A stretch of 36,800 nt of DNA from Acidobacteriota bacterium (GTDB lineage Bacteria > Acidobacteriota > Terriglobia > UBA7540). Positions 1-9,194 of the stretch are shown one piece after another. Positions within the stretch are counted from its first letter, which is position 1. Every line of letters begins with the position of its first letter. The notes under the pieces are model-generated. The model ran no database searches and was not told the origin of the DNA. It saw only the letters and a program-made list of their open reading frames with translations. The position numbers were made by a program, and so were the translations under genes. The stretch is taken from contig PLSX01000062.1 of the NCBI GenBank assembly GCA_003165315.1, positions 1 to 36,800 on the forward strand, written 5' to 3'.

Positions 1-92
1 GAGATTGGCCGGTTATTACCCGTTAACCATGCACTTGAGCCATCGGTGGCCCCACACATCGATTTTGCATGTGCAGCGATGTATCATGCCCC

Positions 93-914
93 CTATTTTA
101 GTGTCTTTTCACTTGACTCAAATTTTCTGATCCTTTTTTTCAGTGCTCCGACCGCCTGCTTACGATATTCGTCTGGATAATAGAATCGCAGACGCCGAAG
201 TGCGTCCCCACACTCCGAAGGATCATTGCTGGCGCGCGCGTCTGCAAGCAATGATTCCATGTGTTCCCTGGCATCGATGCCATCCCAATCCTGCTTCACT
301 TCCTTGATCAGGATGGGAGCCTCAATGGGAGAGTTAACGATGAGGCCCGCAGTGGGCCCGTAACGAATTGAAAATAGATTGCGATTGACAATCTGGCCAA
401 TGAGCGCGTAGCAGATATCTCCCACCCTCACTGTGTATTTCCTGTCAAAGTGCTTTTCGAGGTGAGCCCGCCGCTCGCCGCGAGCCCGTGTCTTTGGATC
501 GTACTCATCACTGAAAAATGCCCACATGAAGCCATCTCCGCCAACTGTGAGCTTCGTCGGTCGCTTGTCATCAAGGTGCATGATGAGCAGGGGGAGGGAG
601 CCAACACCGCGACGAACCAGTTCTTTCATCTGTGGGAATGTTTTGGGAGCAACAGAACCAATCACGCCGCCTGCAAACTCGGCAGGCGAATCGTCCGCGA
701 TAAATGCGCGAACCCAGGCCGTACTGTGAAGACCGGGCCCTTGGGCGTCGATATCGACAAGGTCGTCAATAAGTCGTGCAACTGGCACGTCCGTGTAGTT
801 AGGTGTCGAATCTGCTGCGAGCGCATTGCAGGGCGCAAACAAAATGCTGATGGCAAGCGTGTAGAGCAAATATGCTTTGTTACTACTTGCACGGAACAGT
901 TTAGAGTGCCTCAT
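93..914 (-). CDS. Exported hypothetical protein
   Basis: A 273-residue protein whose family I do not recognise. The N-terminus has basic residues, then a hydrophobic stretch (about residues 14-32) ending in NALAA, a good signal peptidase I site, so it is probably secreted or periplasmic. The mature part is a mixed alpha/beta sequence with no repeats, no further membrane segment and no obvious catalytic motif. The C-terminal quarter is charged and helical (Glu, Arg and Lys rich). The minus frame was preferred over the 186-codon plus-strand frame that overlaps it (450-1010) because only this one has a signal peptide and normal protein composition. It is divergent from the kinase gene, and a palindromic repeat pair lies between them. 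Existence of the gene is fairly sure; function is unknown. Confidence 0.7.
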   Translation of the reverse strand: MRHSKLFRASSNKAYLLYTLAISILFAPCNALAADSTPNYTDVPVARLIDDLVDIDAQGPGLHSTAWVRAFIADDSPAEFAGGVIGSVAPKTFPQMKELVRRGVGSLPLLIMHLDDKRPTKLTVGGDGFMWAFFSDEYDPKTRARGERRAHLEKHFDRKYTVRVGDICYALIGQIVNRNLFSIRYGPTAGLIVNSPIEAPILIKEVKQDWDGIDAREHMESLLADARASNDPSECGDALRRLRFYYPDEYRKQAVGALKKRIRKFESSEKTLK

Positions 915-962
915 CTTGCTGATTCTACACCGGAGCGAGGTAGCGCGGGGAAAGGTAGCGAC

Positions 963-991
963 GAGTTATTCGGCTCCGAGCCGAATAACTC
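963..991. repeat. Palindromic repeat, family A, copy 1
   Basis: Perfect inverted repeat with 14-bp arms, GAGTTATTCGGCTC and its complement, around a single C. Weaker pairing extends outward through GGGAAAG on both sides, giving a roughly 60-bp element. The same core recurs at 30105-30139, so this is a dispersed REP-like element. It lies between two divergent genes and is not followed by a T-run, so it is not a typical terminator. Confidence 0.8.
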
Positions 992-1051
992 GGTGGTACT
1001 TTCCCAGTGACCGGGAATGAATGAGATCGCGGTCGAACTTCGAAGGCGAAC

Positions 1052-1088
1052 CGATGAGTAATTTTTCTCGGAGAAAAATAACTCATCG
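1052..1088. repeat. Palindromic repeat, family A-like variant
   Basis: Inverted repeat with 18-bp arms (CGATGAGTAATTTTTCTC and its complement with one mismatch) around one base. It keeps the GAGTTATT/AATAACTC outer part of the copy at 963-991, but the CGGCTC core is replaced by TTTCTC on both arms, so pairing is preserved while sequence differs. It sits 61 bp from copy 1, so the pair resembles a BIME-type cluster. Confidence 0.7.
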
Positions 1089-1275
1089 CTACGCCGCTTT
1101 TCCTTCCCAATCCATTCTGTGCGCGCCGCCCCACCTGATCCTGTCAATAGCCCCTGGGGAAATCTTGGTCTGCTGCCAGAACGATTTCACGGTCGGTCTG
1201 GCACGGAGAGAATTTCCTGACGATGCCAATTCTGTGAAGGCCACACCTGCTTCGGATCTTCCCGTTAGGGTCCCG

Positions 1276-1304
1276 TTGACTCAGCCCTATACACGCCGTA
1301 AGAT
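1276..1304 (+). promoter_or_regulatory. Probable housekeeping sigma promoter of the kinase gene
   Basis: TTGACT (1276-1281), a 17-base spacer, and TAAGAT (1299-1304). Transcription would start near 1311, leaving a leader of about 19 bases to the ATG at 1330, with AAAGG at 1313-1317 as a loose Shine-Dalgarno. The promoter overlaps the alternative in-frame ATG at 1303, which argues for the 1330 start. Confidence 0.6.
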
Positions 1305-1329
1305 GGCAACTAAAGGCAGACCCCTAACC

Positions 1330-4188
1330 ATGATTGGCAGAACCGTTTCCCACTACCGCGTGCTTGAGAAACTCGGCAGTGGAGGTATGGGCGTAGTCTA
1401 CAAGGCCGAGGACACCAAACTCGGCGGGCCGGTGGCCCTCAAGTTCCTGCCGGAAGGATTGGCGATAGATCCCGAAGCCCTGGGGCGGTTCACGCGCGAG
1501 GCTCGGGCCGCCCGGGCACTGAATCACCCTAGCATCTGCACGATTTATGAAATCGGCGAACATGATGGCCAGCCCTTCATCGCCATGGAATATCTGGAGG
1601 GGCAGACCCTGAAGGCCCGCCTTGCCGGGAAGCCGCTCGACACGGACGAAGTGCTGGACCTGGCGATTCAGATAGCCGATGCGCTGGACACGGCCCACGC
1701 GAAGGGGGTCATCCATCGGGATATCAAGCCGGAGAACATTTTTGTGACCTCGCGCGGGCAGGCGAAGGTCCTGGATTTTGGCCTGGCGAAGCTGGCGCCA
1801 TTGCCCAGGCAGGAGACGGAAACAATGGGGGCGGTTGACCTAGTCACCCCACCGGTCGTGCTCGAGCAACTCACCAGCCCTGGCGCGGTGATGGGCACCG
1901 TGGCCTACATGTCGCCGGAGCAGGCGCGCGGCGAGCGACTGGATGCGCGCACTGACCTCTTCAGCTTCGGCAGCGTGCTTTACGAGATGGCCACGGGCCG
2001 CCAACCGTTCGGCGGAAACACCCCAGCGGCCATTTTTGGCGCCCTTCTGCACCAAACCCCCACGCCACCCCTGGAGCTAAAGCCTGATCTGCTCCCCAAG
2101 CTCGAAGAAATTATTCACAAATCGCTGGAAAAAGGCCGCGACCTGCGGTACCAAAGCGCCGCCGAAATCCTCGCGGACCTGAAACGGCTGCAGCGCGTCT
2201 CGGATTCGCCGCAGGCGACACCCCGTGCGATACACGGAGCCACAACCGGCATCGCCAAACGCTGGAAGGTGATGGTTTCGGCTACTGCCGCAGTGCTGGC
2301 GTTCCTGGCGGCGGGTTATTTTTACCTTCATCGCCCGCCAAAACTCACGGACAAGGATACCCTTGTCCTCGCCGATTTCACCAACACCACAGGCGACGCG
2401 GTGTTTGACGGAACGCTTCGCCAAGGGCTGGCCGTACAGCTTGAACAGTCGCCTTTTCTCAGCCTCGTCTCCGACGAGCGAATCCAAAAGGTACTGGGTC
2501 TGATGGGCCGGAGGTCGGAGGCGCGACTTACTCCCGAGCTCGCCAGGGAAATCTGCGAGCGCACCGCCAGTGCTGCCGTCCTGGACGGATCGATTGCCAG
2601 CCTCGGAAGCGCTTACGTATTGGGGTTGCGCGCCAAGAACTGCCACACCGGAGAAGTCCTCGCTGAGGAGCAGGTGCAAGCCGCAAAAAAAGAGGACGTC
2701 TTGAATGCCTTAAGTCAAATTGCCAGTAGATTCCGAACTCGAGTCGGCGAATCGCTGGCTACCGTGGAAAAGCATGACACCCCGCTCGAGGAAGCGACAA
2801 CGCCGTCGCTCGAGGCCTTGAAAGCCTTTAGCGAGGGCTGGAAGGTGGAATTTTCTGCCGGCCCTGCCGCCGCCTTGCCCCTTTACAAGCGCGCCGTTGA
2901 GATCGACCCCAAATTCGCGATGGCACATGCGGCCCTGGGGCTCATGTACAGCGATATCGGAGAGTCGATCCTATCCCGGGAGAGCACGAGCAAGGCCTAT
3001 GCGTTGCGAGAACGCATCAGTGACCGGGAGAGGTTCTTTATCACGGCGATGTACGATCGACAAGTGACAGGAAATCTGGAAAAGCAACTACAAACTCTGG
3101 AGTTGTGGGCGCAAACGTATCCTCGTGATGCCGACGCCCACGGAATACTGTCGGGATTCGGTTCTCTGGGTTCCGGCAAGTATGAGCAGTCGATCGAAGA
3201 AGCCAGGATAGCGCTCGGGCTCAATCCCGACCACACTTTTGCTTATGACAATCTTGTCTCAAGCTTGCTTGATCTTGACCGCCTCAAAGAAGCCGAGGAC
3301 ACGCTTAAGCGAGCCTCCGAGCGCAAAATCGAAATTCCTGATCTTTTGCTCCACCGATACTACATCGCGTTCCTAAAGGGTGACAAGGCGGGAATGGAAC
3401 GGGAAGCGGCTCGGGCTAAAAGCGAGCCTGGAGCGGAAGACTTGATTTCCGACTCCGAGGCTCTGGTCCTGGCTCGTTCCGGCCAGTTACAAATGGCCGG
3501 CAGGATTTCACGCCACGCTGTGGATTTGGCTCAGCAAGCAGGCCAACCGGAAAGAGCGGCTATCTATGAAACCGGGGCAGCCGTATGGGAAGCCCTCTAC
3601 GGGAACACGTCCGCGGCAAGGCAGGGCGCAACGGCAGCACTTGAGCTTTCCCAGGGCCGGGACGTGGAATATGGCGCCGCTTTGGCGTTGGCCCTCTCGG
3701 GGGATTCTGCCCGGCCTCAAGCGCTCGCGAACGATCTGGAAAAGCGGTTCCCGGAGGATACCTCAGTCCAATTCAGCTACCTGCCAACACTTCGCGCGCT
3801 TTTCGTATTCGGTCAGGGCAAGCCATCAGGCGCTGCCGAATTGCTACAAGCCGCCCTTCCCTATGAATTGGCCCAAACGGGCATTGGCTTCTTTGCATCC
3901 TTCGGGAACCTCTATCCCGCTTACGTGCGCGGCGAAGCCTACCTGGCCGCACACCAGGCCGCCGACGCCGTCCTGGAATTTCAGAAAATTCTCGATCACC
4001 GCGGGATCGTGCTCAGCGATCCCATCGGAGCATTGGCGCACTTGCAATTGGGCAGAGCGTTCGCCCTGTCGGGAGATAAGACCAAGGCCAAGAGCGCCTA
4101 CCAGGATTTCCTCGCCCTTTGGAAAGATGCCGATCCCAATGTTCCCATCCTGAAGGAAGCCGAAGCGGAGTATGCGAAGTTGCAGTAG
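1330..4188 (+). CDS. Transmembrane Ser/Thr protein kinase with TPR sensor domain
   Basis: A 952-residue Hanks-type (PknB-like) kinase. Residues 9-288 form the kinase domain: glycine loop GSGGMG at 16-21, VALK lysine 38, HRD at 129-131 with Asn136, DFG at 149-151, and SPE at 195-197 in place of APE. All catalytic residues are present, so it should be active. Residues 312-333 are a single membrane span. The remaining ~600 residues are outside, with an N-terminal module (about 340-490) resembling the SPFH/TolB-like ADFTNTTGD segment common in such kinases, then TPR-type helical repeats to the end. This cytoplasmic kinase plus extracytoplasmic TPR layout is frequently expanded in Acidobacteriota. 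The open frame extends back to 1021, but that part is repeat DNA and promoter. The start at 1330 matches the family N-terminus ([20 protein letters not shown]). The signal and substrates are unknown. Confidence 0.95.
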   Translation: MIGRTVSHYRVLEKLGSGGMGVVYKAEDTKLGGPVALKFLPEGLAIDPEALGRFTREARAARALNHPSICTIYEIGEHDGQPFIAMEYLEGQTLKARLAGKPLDTDEVLDLAIQIADALDTAHAKGVIHRDIKPENIFVTSRGQAKVLDFGLAKLAPLPRQETETMGAVDLVTPPVVLEQLTSPGAVMGTVAYMSPEQARGERLDARTDLFSFGSVLYEMATGRQPFGGNTPAAIFGALLHQTPTPPLELKPDLLPKLEEIIHKSLEKGRDLRYQSAAEILADLKRLQRVSDSPQATPRAIHGATTGIAKRWKVMVSATAAVLAFLAAGYFYLHRPPKLTDKDTLVLADFTNTTGDAVFDGTLRQGLAVQLEQSPFLSLVSDERIQKVLGLMGRRSEARLTPELAREICERTASAAVLDGSIASLGSAYVLGLRAKNCHTGEVLAEEQVQAAKKEDVLNALSQIASRFRTRVGESLATVEKHDTPLEEATTPSLEALKAFSEGWKVEFSAGPAAALPLYKRAVEIDPKFAMAHAALGLMYSDIGESILSRESTSKAYALRERISDRERFFITAMYDRQVTGNLEKQLQTLELWAQTYPRDADAHGILSGFGSLGSGKYEQSIEEARIALGLNPDHTFAYDNLVSSLLDLDRLKEAEDTLKRASERKIEIPDLLLHRYYIAFLKGDKAGMEREAARAKSEPGAEDLISDSEALVLARSGQLQMAGRISRHAVDLAQQAGQPERAAIYETGAAVWEALYGNTSAARQGATAALELSQGRDVEYGAALALALSGDSARPQALANDLEKRFPEDTSVQFSYLPTLRALFVFGQGKPSGAAELLQAALPYELAQTGIGFFASFGNLYPAYVRGEAYLAAHQAADAVLEFQKILDHRGIVLSDPIGALAHLQLGRAFALSGDKTKAKSAYQDFLALWKDADPNVPILKEAEAEYAKLQ

Positions 4189-4371
4189 CCCCCGCACTCC
4201 AATGCCTGCTTACAAGATCTCCATCGCCGCATGAAATACCCGCTGTAGCAGACCCGACCATGGCTTTGCCAGGATTCGCAACGAAAAACGCCCATCCCTG
4301 ATGGTGAGGAACTGCATAAGCGCCTGGGTCACTTGGCCGTGCAGTCGCTAAACCGCTCTTCTGACCATGAA

Positions 4372-4496
4372 GCTAGTGTAAGGTCCACGAAATAAATGGA
4401 CACTGTTTGCGGCGTAGCGCCGGGCTTTAGCCCGGCATGTGCCGCCCTAAAGGGCGGCGCCACATTGTCCAGCCAATTACTGGACACTACACTAGC
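4372..4496. mobile_element. MITE-like element with imperfect 34-bp terminal inverted repeats
   Basis: A 125-bp non-coding element. The left end (4372-4405) and the reverse complement of the right end (4463-4496) both begin GCTAGTGTA and agree at about 25 of 34 positions, including GTCCA and TGGACA blocks. A family B double hairpin (4414-4463) fills the middle. There is no room for a transposase, so it would be mobilised in trans if at all. AGCT occurs just outside both ends but overlaps the repeat, so a target duplication cannot be claimed. The rest of the 576-bp gap between the kinase and the peptidase shows nothing else I can name apart from the promoter at 4700-4726. Confidence 0.55.
4414..4463. 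repeat. Double-hairpin repeat, family B, copy 1
   Basis: Exactly 50 bp: GTAGCGCCGGGC-TTTA-GCCCGGC, a short ATGT joint, then GCCGCCC-TAAA-GGGCGGCGCCAC. It matches the copy at 32117-32166 in length, joint and end sequences, while the stem bases differ in compensating pairs (CCGGGC/GCCCGG here, CTGACC/GGTCAG there). Confidence 0.8.
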
Positions 4497-4699
4497 AGCT
4501 GTTAGCCAAGGGCACGATTGGGCCGTAATACGTCCAGGTGGTGTGGGCGATCCGATAAACCTGGCTCAGGCGTATTACCAACTCCCGATGGTAAGGGCTG
4601 TTATTGACAGTGTGTTGGGTTCGCTTGCCGCCCATAGGGTTTGTAGGTTGGTGGGGGGCATGTGTGTTCTTAGCTAACGACATTTGTGAAGGGCAGGTA

Positions 4700-4726
4700 T
4701 TGATATTCTTTGACTGCGCATATAAT
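4700..4726 (+). promoter_or_regulatory. Probable promoter of the M13 peptidase gene
   Basis: A consensus -10 box TATAAT at 4721-4726 followed by CT. The best -35 is TTGATA at 4700-4705, with a short 15-base spacer. The start codon lies 38 bases beyond the -10, with GGAGG (4756-4760 region) as ribosome binding site. The -10 is convincing and the -35 is weaker. Confidence 0.45.
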
Positions 4727-4764
4727 CTCCCCGGCAGCAAATATCGAGCGCACCGGAGGTTCTT

Positions 4765-6795
4765 ATGCGATTTCTGCGTTTTGGTTTGGCAATGCTTTTC
4801 TGCGCTTCCTCGCTTTTGGCTCAAAACAAGCCCCTGCACGGGATCGACATCAACGACCTCAATCGCGGAGTGAGTCCTTGCCAGGACTTTTATGAATTTG
4901 CCAACGGCAACTGGCGGGCGCACAATCCCATACCGCCTTCGATGATGATATGGAGCAAACGCTGGGCGGCGGGCGAGTCCACCAAGGAGGTGTTGCACGG
5001 CATCCTCGAGGACGCTGCGGCTCATTCCTCCAGTGCCCCGCCGAAGTCCACGGACCGCCTGATTGGCGACTATTACGGCGCTTGCATGGACGAGAAGCAA
5101 ATTGATGCCCAGGGCATCAAGGCGGTCCAGCGGGAACTTGACCTCATCCGCTCGATTGGCTCGGTTGCGGATCTGCAGTCTGTCATCGCTCGCTTGCACC
5201 AGGAAGCTGTATTTGCGCCATTCTATTTTGGGTCGATGCAGGATCCTCACAACCCGCAGCAAGTCATCGCCGATGCCGGCGCCAGCGGCCTTGGGCTTCC
5301 TGACCGGGACTACTACTTCAAAGACGATGTTAAGTCGAAAGAAACGCGGCAAAAGTACGTGGAACACGTTGCCGCAATGTTTGTGTTGGCTGGGTCAGGG
5401 AAGGCGGCCGCGGCAGCGTCGGCACAAGTTGTAATGCGGATGGAAACCTCCCTGGCCGGCGCTTCACTGACCAATGTGGAGTTGCGCGATCCCCATGCCA
5501 CGGACCACAAAATGAAACTGGATGAGGTGCAGAAGCTCACCCCCGATTTTAGGTGGGCAGGGTATTTCCAGGCATTAAACGTTGATCCCCGCGTCGCGTT
5601 TAACGTTGACCAACCCAAATTCATGCAAGAGTTTCAGCGGCAATTGCGGCAAACCTTCCTGGCTGATTGGAAAACCTATTTGACGTGGCAGTTGCTGTTG
5701 ACGGCGGCTCCGGCGCTTTCCACGCCCTTCGTCCAGGAAGATTTCGCATTTAATCAGCACTACTTGCAAGGCACCAAAGAGATGAAGCCGCGCTGGAAGC
5801 GGTGTGTGGAATCGACGGACGCAAATCTGGGCGAGGCTTTGGGGAAAAAGTACGTCGAAAAAACATTCTCACCGGAAGCCAAGGCGCGCATGCAAGAGAT
5901 GGTGAAGAACATTTTGCTGGCGCTGCATGACGACATCCTGATGCTCACCTGGATGAGCGACGCAACCAAACAGAAGGCCCTGGAAAAACTTTCCACGTTC
6001 AACCCCAAAGTTGGTTATCCGGACAAATGGAAGGATTACAGCAGCGTAGAAATCACCCGGCGAGCTTATTGGAACGACGTGGTGGAGGCGCGGCGTTTTG
6101 CCGTCCGCGATGACGCACAACAGATCGGCAAGCCGGTGGACCGCCTGCGGTGGGGCATGACCACGCCCACTTCCAACGCTTATTACAATCCACAGCTGAA
6201 TGAGATCGTGTTCCCGGCGGGGATTTTGTTGCCGCCGATGTTTGATGTGAATGCCACGGATGCGGTCAACTACGGTGGCATCGGCCCGGTAATCGGGCAT
6301 GAAATCTCGCATGGTTTTGACGATCAAGGCGCCCAGTATGACAGCACCGGGGAACTGAAGAACTGGTGGACTCCCGCCGACTACAAGGAATTCCAGAAAC
6401 ATGCGCAGTGTGTCGTCGACCAGTTTTCCGGCTACACCGTGGAGGGCGGGCTGCACGAAAACGGCAAATTGGTGCTGGGCGAGAGCATCGGCGACCTGGG
6501 TGGCGTAAAGCTTGCCTATCTCGCGTTCCAGAAATCGATGCAAGGCAAGCCCCGCCCGCCCGACCAGGACGGCTTCACGCCGGAACAACAGTTCTTTATC
6601 TCCTGGGGACAATCGCGCGGAGATGAAATTCGCCCCGATGCGCAACGCCAGTTTGTGCTCACCAATCCGCATCCGGTCAGCAAATACCGGGTCATTGGTC
6701 CCCTCTGTAATATGCCGGAATTCCATCAGGCGTTTGCTTGCAAGGCCGGTGATGCCATGGTGCGTCCGGATAATCAGCGATGCGCGGTCTGGTGA
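4765..6795 (+). CDS. Secreted M13 family (neprilysin-like) zinc endopeptidase
   Basis: A 676-residue metallopeptidase of the neprilysin/PepO family, which cleaves small peptides. A signal peptide occupies residues 1-19 (ends LLAQ), so it acts outside the cytoplasm. The N-terminal M13 domain begins with the typical PCQDFYEFANGNW. The catalytic domain has SNAYYNPQLNEIVFPAGIL, the zinc motif HEISH at 512-516 (His512, Glu513, His516), and the third ligand Glu573 with Asp577 in GESIGDLGG, where most relatives have ENxADxGG. The ending CAVW fits the C-terminal CxVW of the family. Length is normal (about 670-700). A strong GGAGG ribosome binding site precedes the ATG. It stands alone as a transcription unit, convergent with the next gene across a 22-bp palindrome. 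Confidence 0.96.
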   Translation: MRFLRFGLAMLFCASSLLAQNKPLHGIDINDLNRGVSPCQDFYEFANGNWRAHNPIPPSMMIWSKRWAAGESTKEVLHGILEDAAAHSSSAPPKSTDRLIGDYYGACMDEKQIDAQGIKAVQRELDLIRSIGSVADLQSVIARLHQEAVFAPFYFGSMQDPHNPQQVIADAGASGLGLPDRDYYFKDDVKSKETRQKYVEHVAAMFVLAGSGKAAAAASAQVVMRMETSLAGASLTNVELRDPHATDHKMKLDEVQKLTPDFRWAGYFQALNVDPRVAFNVDQPKFMQEFQRQLRQTFLADWKTYLTWQLLLTAAPALSTPFVQEDFAFNQHYLQGTKEMKPRWKRCVESTDANLGEALGKKYVEKTFSPEAKARMQEMVKNILLALHDDILMLTWMSDATKQKALEKLSTFNPKVGYPDKWKDYSSVEITRRAYWNDVVEARRFAVRDDAQQIGKPVDRLRWGMTTPTSNAYYNPQLNEIVFPAGILLPPMFDVNATDAVNYGGIGPVIGHEISHGFDDQGAQYDSTGELKNWWTPADYKEFQKHAQCVVDQFSGYTVEGGLHENGKLVLGESIGDLGGVKLAYLAFQKSMQGKPRPPDQDGFTPEQQFFISWGQSRGDEIRPDAQRQFVLTNPHPVSKYRVIGPLCNMPEFHQAFACKAGDAMVRPDNQRCAVW

Positions 6796-6814
6796 TTTGT
6801 TTCTACTTGCGAGG

Positions 6815-6836
6815 GGGGCGGTTCGCGAACCGCCCC
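6815..6836. terminator. Perfect palindrome between convergent genes, possible bidirectional terminator
   Basis: A perfect 22-bp palindrome with half GGGGCGGTTCG. It lies 20 bp after the peptidase stop and 12 bp before the stop of the convergent ARPP-1 gene. No T-run follows on either strand, so it is either a weak or factor-assisted terminator or a REP-like repeat. The GGGGC...GCCCC ends resemble those at 29875-29957. Confidence 0.5.
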
Positions 6837-6848
6837 TGCGCAACCCCA

Positions 6849-7934
6849 TCAATCGACCATTTTGGCGATGTGAACGTCGAAGCCTGTCCCCGGCAACAGC
6901 GAGGTTAGAGCGAAGGCGGTAAAGTCATCGCCCGTGCGTTCGGTCCGGCGGAAGACGCCGGGCTCGGTTTCCTGCGCCTCATGCCGCGTGCCGAAATCTT
7001 CCAAAAAGGCCTGGGCTTCTTTGGCATCGGGCGACTTGGCACTCTTTGACTGGGTCAGGGCCTCAGCGGCGTAGGAGCGGATGAGTTTGGGCCAGTATTT
7101 TTCCAGCAGCGGCGTGCTGGCAAAAATGTCGGCCCAAATCATGTTGCCATTTACCGCCACCACCACGCCCACGGCATTGCGTTCACGCAATTCGCGCATT
7201 ACTCCCAGATAGGATTGCTCCAATGGTACAGCCACGGAATCAACACGCAGCTTGACCTCGTCATTGGCCATCACTCCCGCGTAAGAAGATGTTTTGGACA
7301 TTTCCTGAGCGGCGGGGGCGCTGGCTGCCATCCCCAGAGATTCCGATGCGGAATGGACGTCGGCCCAAACCTTCACCTGATCTTTATTGGCCATGGCGCT
7401 GCGCCGCACGCTGGGCTGAGCCATCTGGGAATGGAAGGATCCAAAGCTAGATTTGGTGGCCACCCAACGCTCCGGTTCCACACAAAATACGGCGAGGTCA
7501 ATGGGATCGCTTTTGGGCGGAACGATGCGATCCTTGCCCACCACGCGATCCTGCTTGCCGCCGGTTACAATCTCCCCCGCCAGCAGGATCAGGGGACGGG
7601 CCGAGTTGTTGACCAGGACCAGGCGATTCACCTCGGCGCCGTCGCTCGGGATGTAACCCTCGCGCCGGCGAACGAGAGGTCGGATGCTGCCTGCTTCACT
7701 CACCACCACTTCGCCTGAGCGAACTCCTTCATCAAGGGTTAGAAACTTTCCCGTCTCGTGGGTGCTATCAGCTACCACGGGGAAAATGGTCAGATTTCCG
7801 CGACTGATGGGCGCCAGGACCTTGTAATTGGGTCCCATTTGACCTGCTTCGCCAAGGTAGGGTTTCATGGAAAGGGCAACCAGTGTACCCAATGCTGTCA
7901 TCAGACCCAGGGCTAGATATTGTTTTGTCGTCAT
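6849..7934 (-). CDS. ARPP-1 / DUF6569 domain exported protein
   Basis: A 361-residue protein matching, from memory, the ARPP-1 domain (DUF6569), named for its association with ADP-ribosylglycohydrolase and rhodanese-phosphatase proteins. Its biochemical role is unknown. Recognisable segments are the LLAGEIVTGGKQDRVVG block (about residues 116-132), IDLAVFCVEPERW (about 146-158), and the GVVVAVNGNMIWADIF block (about 254-269). An N-terminal hydrophobic segment (about 7-24) suggests export or membrane anchoring. The ribosome binding site GGGAGG lies 8 bases before the ATG, which fixes the start. It is divergent from the sigma factor gene with a 232-bp gap and has no operon partner. Family assignment is fairly sure; function is unknown. 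Confidence 0.8.
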   Translation of the reverse strand: MTTKQYLALGLMTALGTLVALSMKPYLGEAGQMGPNYKVLAPISRGNLTIFPVVADSTHETGKFLTLDEGVRSGEVVVSEAGSIRPLVRRREGYIPSDGAEVNRLVLVNNSARPLILLAGEIVTGGKQDRVVGKDRIVPPKSDPIDLAVFCVEPERWVATKSSFGSFHSQMAQPSVRRSAMANKDQVKVWADVHSASESLGMAASAPAAQEMSKTSSYAGVMANDEVKLRVDSVAVPLEQSYLGVMRELRERNAVGVVVAVNGNMIWADIFASTPLLEKYWPKLIRSYAAEALTQSKSAKSPDAKEAQAFLEDFGTRHEAQETEPGVFRRTERTGDDFTAFALTSLLPGTGFDVHIAKMVD

Positions 7935-8166
7935 CGTCGTTTCCTCCCTGCATAATGTGCCGAGTGCGTAACTCCCGGTCTGTAGGAAGAACGAGTCAGG
8001 GTATAATTCTTGCAGCCGAGTTTCATGCGGCAGGTTGGAGACCGGCTGAAGGAAGGCAGCCGCCGGTGTCCATTCATCAGCCGTCAGATATCAGTAAGAG
8101 CCGCCCGCAGTTAGACATCTACTGCGAATTGGCAACTGACGACTTTTTTCGCCCAGGTCGCAACCC

Positions 8167-9060
8167 ATGAGCGGCAGCCAGGAAACCGCCAGCCGTCCAG
8201 TCCAGATCAGCATCCCTGAATCACTGGCCGCCCAGCTTCACCGCGAAGCCGGAGCGGAGAAATATGGGTTGGGGGAGCAGGCTTTCGCGGGCATTCTGCG
8301 GGAAGTCGCGAGCAAATACCTTCCAATCACTGCTACTCATTCGGAAATTTCAGAATTTCTCACCCACCTTCGCCTGGAGGAATTGGCCCTGGCCCGCGCC
8401 TGCGCCTTGGGCAATGACATTGCCTGGGAGGTATTCCTAACCAGATATCGCGAAAAACTCTTCAGCGCCGCGCACACGATTGTGCAAGGGGATGCGAATG
8501 CCCGTGAGTTGGCCGACTCCCTCTACGCTGATCTCTACGGAACACGCACTTCGGATGGACGGCGCATTTCAAAATTGAACTCGTTTACCGGCCGCGGTTC
8601 TCTGGAAGGCTGGCTGAGGGCTGTCCTGGCGCAGGAGTGTGTGAATCGCTATCGTCGCGAGCAGCGGTTGGTGAGCCTGGAGGAACAATCCGATGCCGGA
8701 GTACAGTTTGAAGCTGAAACCGCAGACCCCTCCCAAGCCATCGACCCACGCTTGGCCGAGGCAACAGACCGGGCACTTGACGGTCTCGCGCCAGAAGACA
8801 AATTCATTTTGGTCAATTATTATCTCGATGACCGCACCTTGGCGGAAACCGCGCGCCTGCTGGGCGTGCACGAATCCACGATTAGCCGCAAAGTGGAGAA
8901 GATTACTGCGGCGGTCAGGAAGTCGATCCTGTCCGGTCTGCTGAAGCGCGGCATGAGCCGGAAGGAGGCGGAACAGTCCATGGAAGTTGAGGTTACGGAA
9001 CTCGCCTTGGATGTGCGCCGCCGACTAATGCAAGAAAAAGGCGGGCAAACCGTTCCATAA
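8167..9060 (+). CDS. RNA polymerase sigma factor, ECF-like (sigma-70 family)
   Basis: A 297-residue sigma-70 family protein. Region 2 spans about 75-165 (ARACALGNDIAWEVFLTRYREKLFSAA, then SFTGRGSLEGWLRAVLAQECVNRYRRE). Region 4 spans about 205-260, with the helix-turn-helix DDRTLAETARLLGVHESTI. Two things differ from a standard ~190-residue ECF factor: an N-terminal extension of about 70 residues with no known domain, and a C-terminal tail of about 40 residues after region 4. The following gene encodes a membrane protein with a zinc-binding anti-sigma domain, so the pair probably forms a regulated unit. A TATAAT at 8002-8007 may be a -10 box, but I see no good -35. The start is the ATG with AGGTCG just upstream. 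Confidence 0.88.
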   Translation: MSGSQETASRPVQISIPESLAAQLHREAGAEKYGLGEQAFAGILREVASKYLPITATHSEISEFLTHLRLEELALARACALGNDIAWEVFLTRYREKLFSAAHTIVQGDANARELADSLYADLYGTRTSDGRRISKLNSFTGRGSLEGWLRAVLAQECVNRYRREQRLVSLEEQSDAGVQFEAETADPSQAIDPRLAEATDRALDGLAPEDKFILVNYYLDDRTLAETARLLGVHESTISRKVEKITAAVRKSILSGLLKRGMSRKEAEQSMEVEVTELALDVRRRLMQEKGGQTVP

Positions 9061-9194
9061 TAGGAGGGAACAGACCGGCAATGCCCGCTTGAGTCTGGAG
9101 AACGGTCGAATGAATCGTAATAAACGGTAAGCAGTGCCCGGCGGACGGCGGGACAAAGAAGGACGGTCGAAGGCAGCAAGACTGCGACAATACG

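Noticed and set aside
450-1010. 186-codon plus-strand frame overlapping the first gene
   Set aside because: High Cys, Arg and Asn content, no domain, and it ends in repeat DNA; the minus-strand gene has a clear signal peptide.
1021-1329. N-terminal extension of the kinase frame by 103 codons
   Set aside because: It runs through a palindromic repeat and the promoter, and the family N-terminus begins at 1330.
6815-6836. Intrinsic terminator after the M13 gene
   Set aside because: The stem is perfect but no T-run follows on either strand, so it is listed only as a possible terminator.
5869-6852. 327-codon minus-strand frame opposite the M13 peptidase
   Set aside because: Antisense of conserved M13 catalytic residues; no signal, domain or ribosome binding site.
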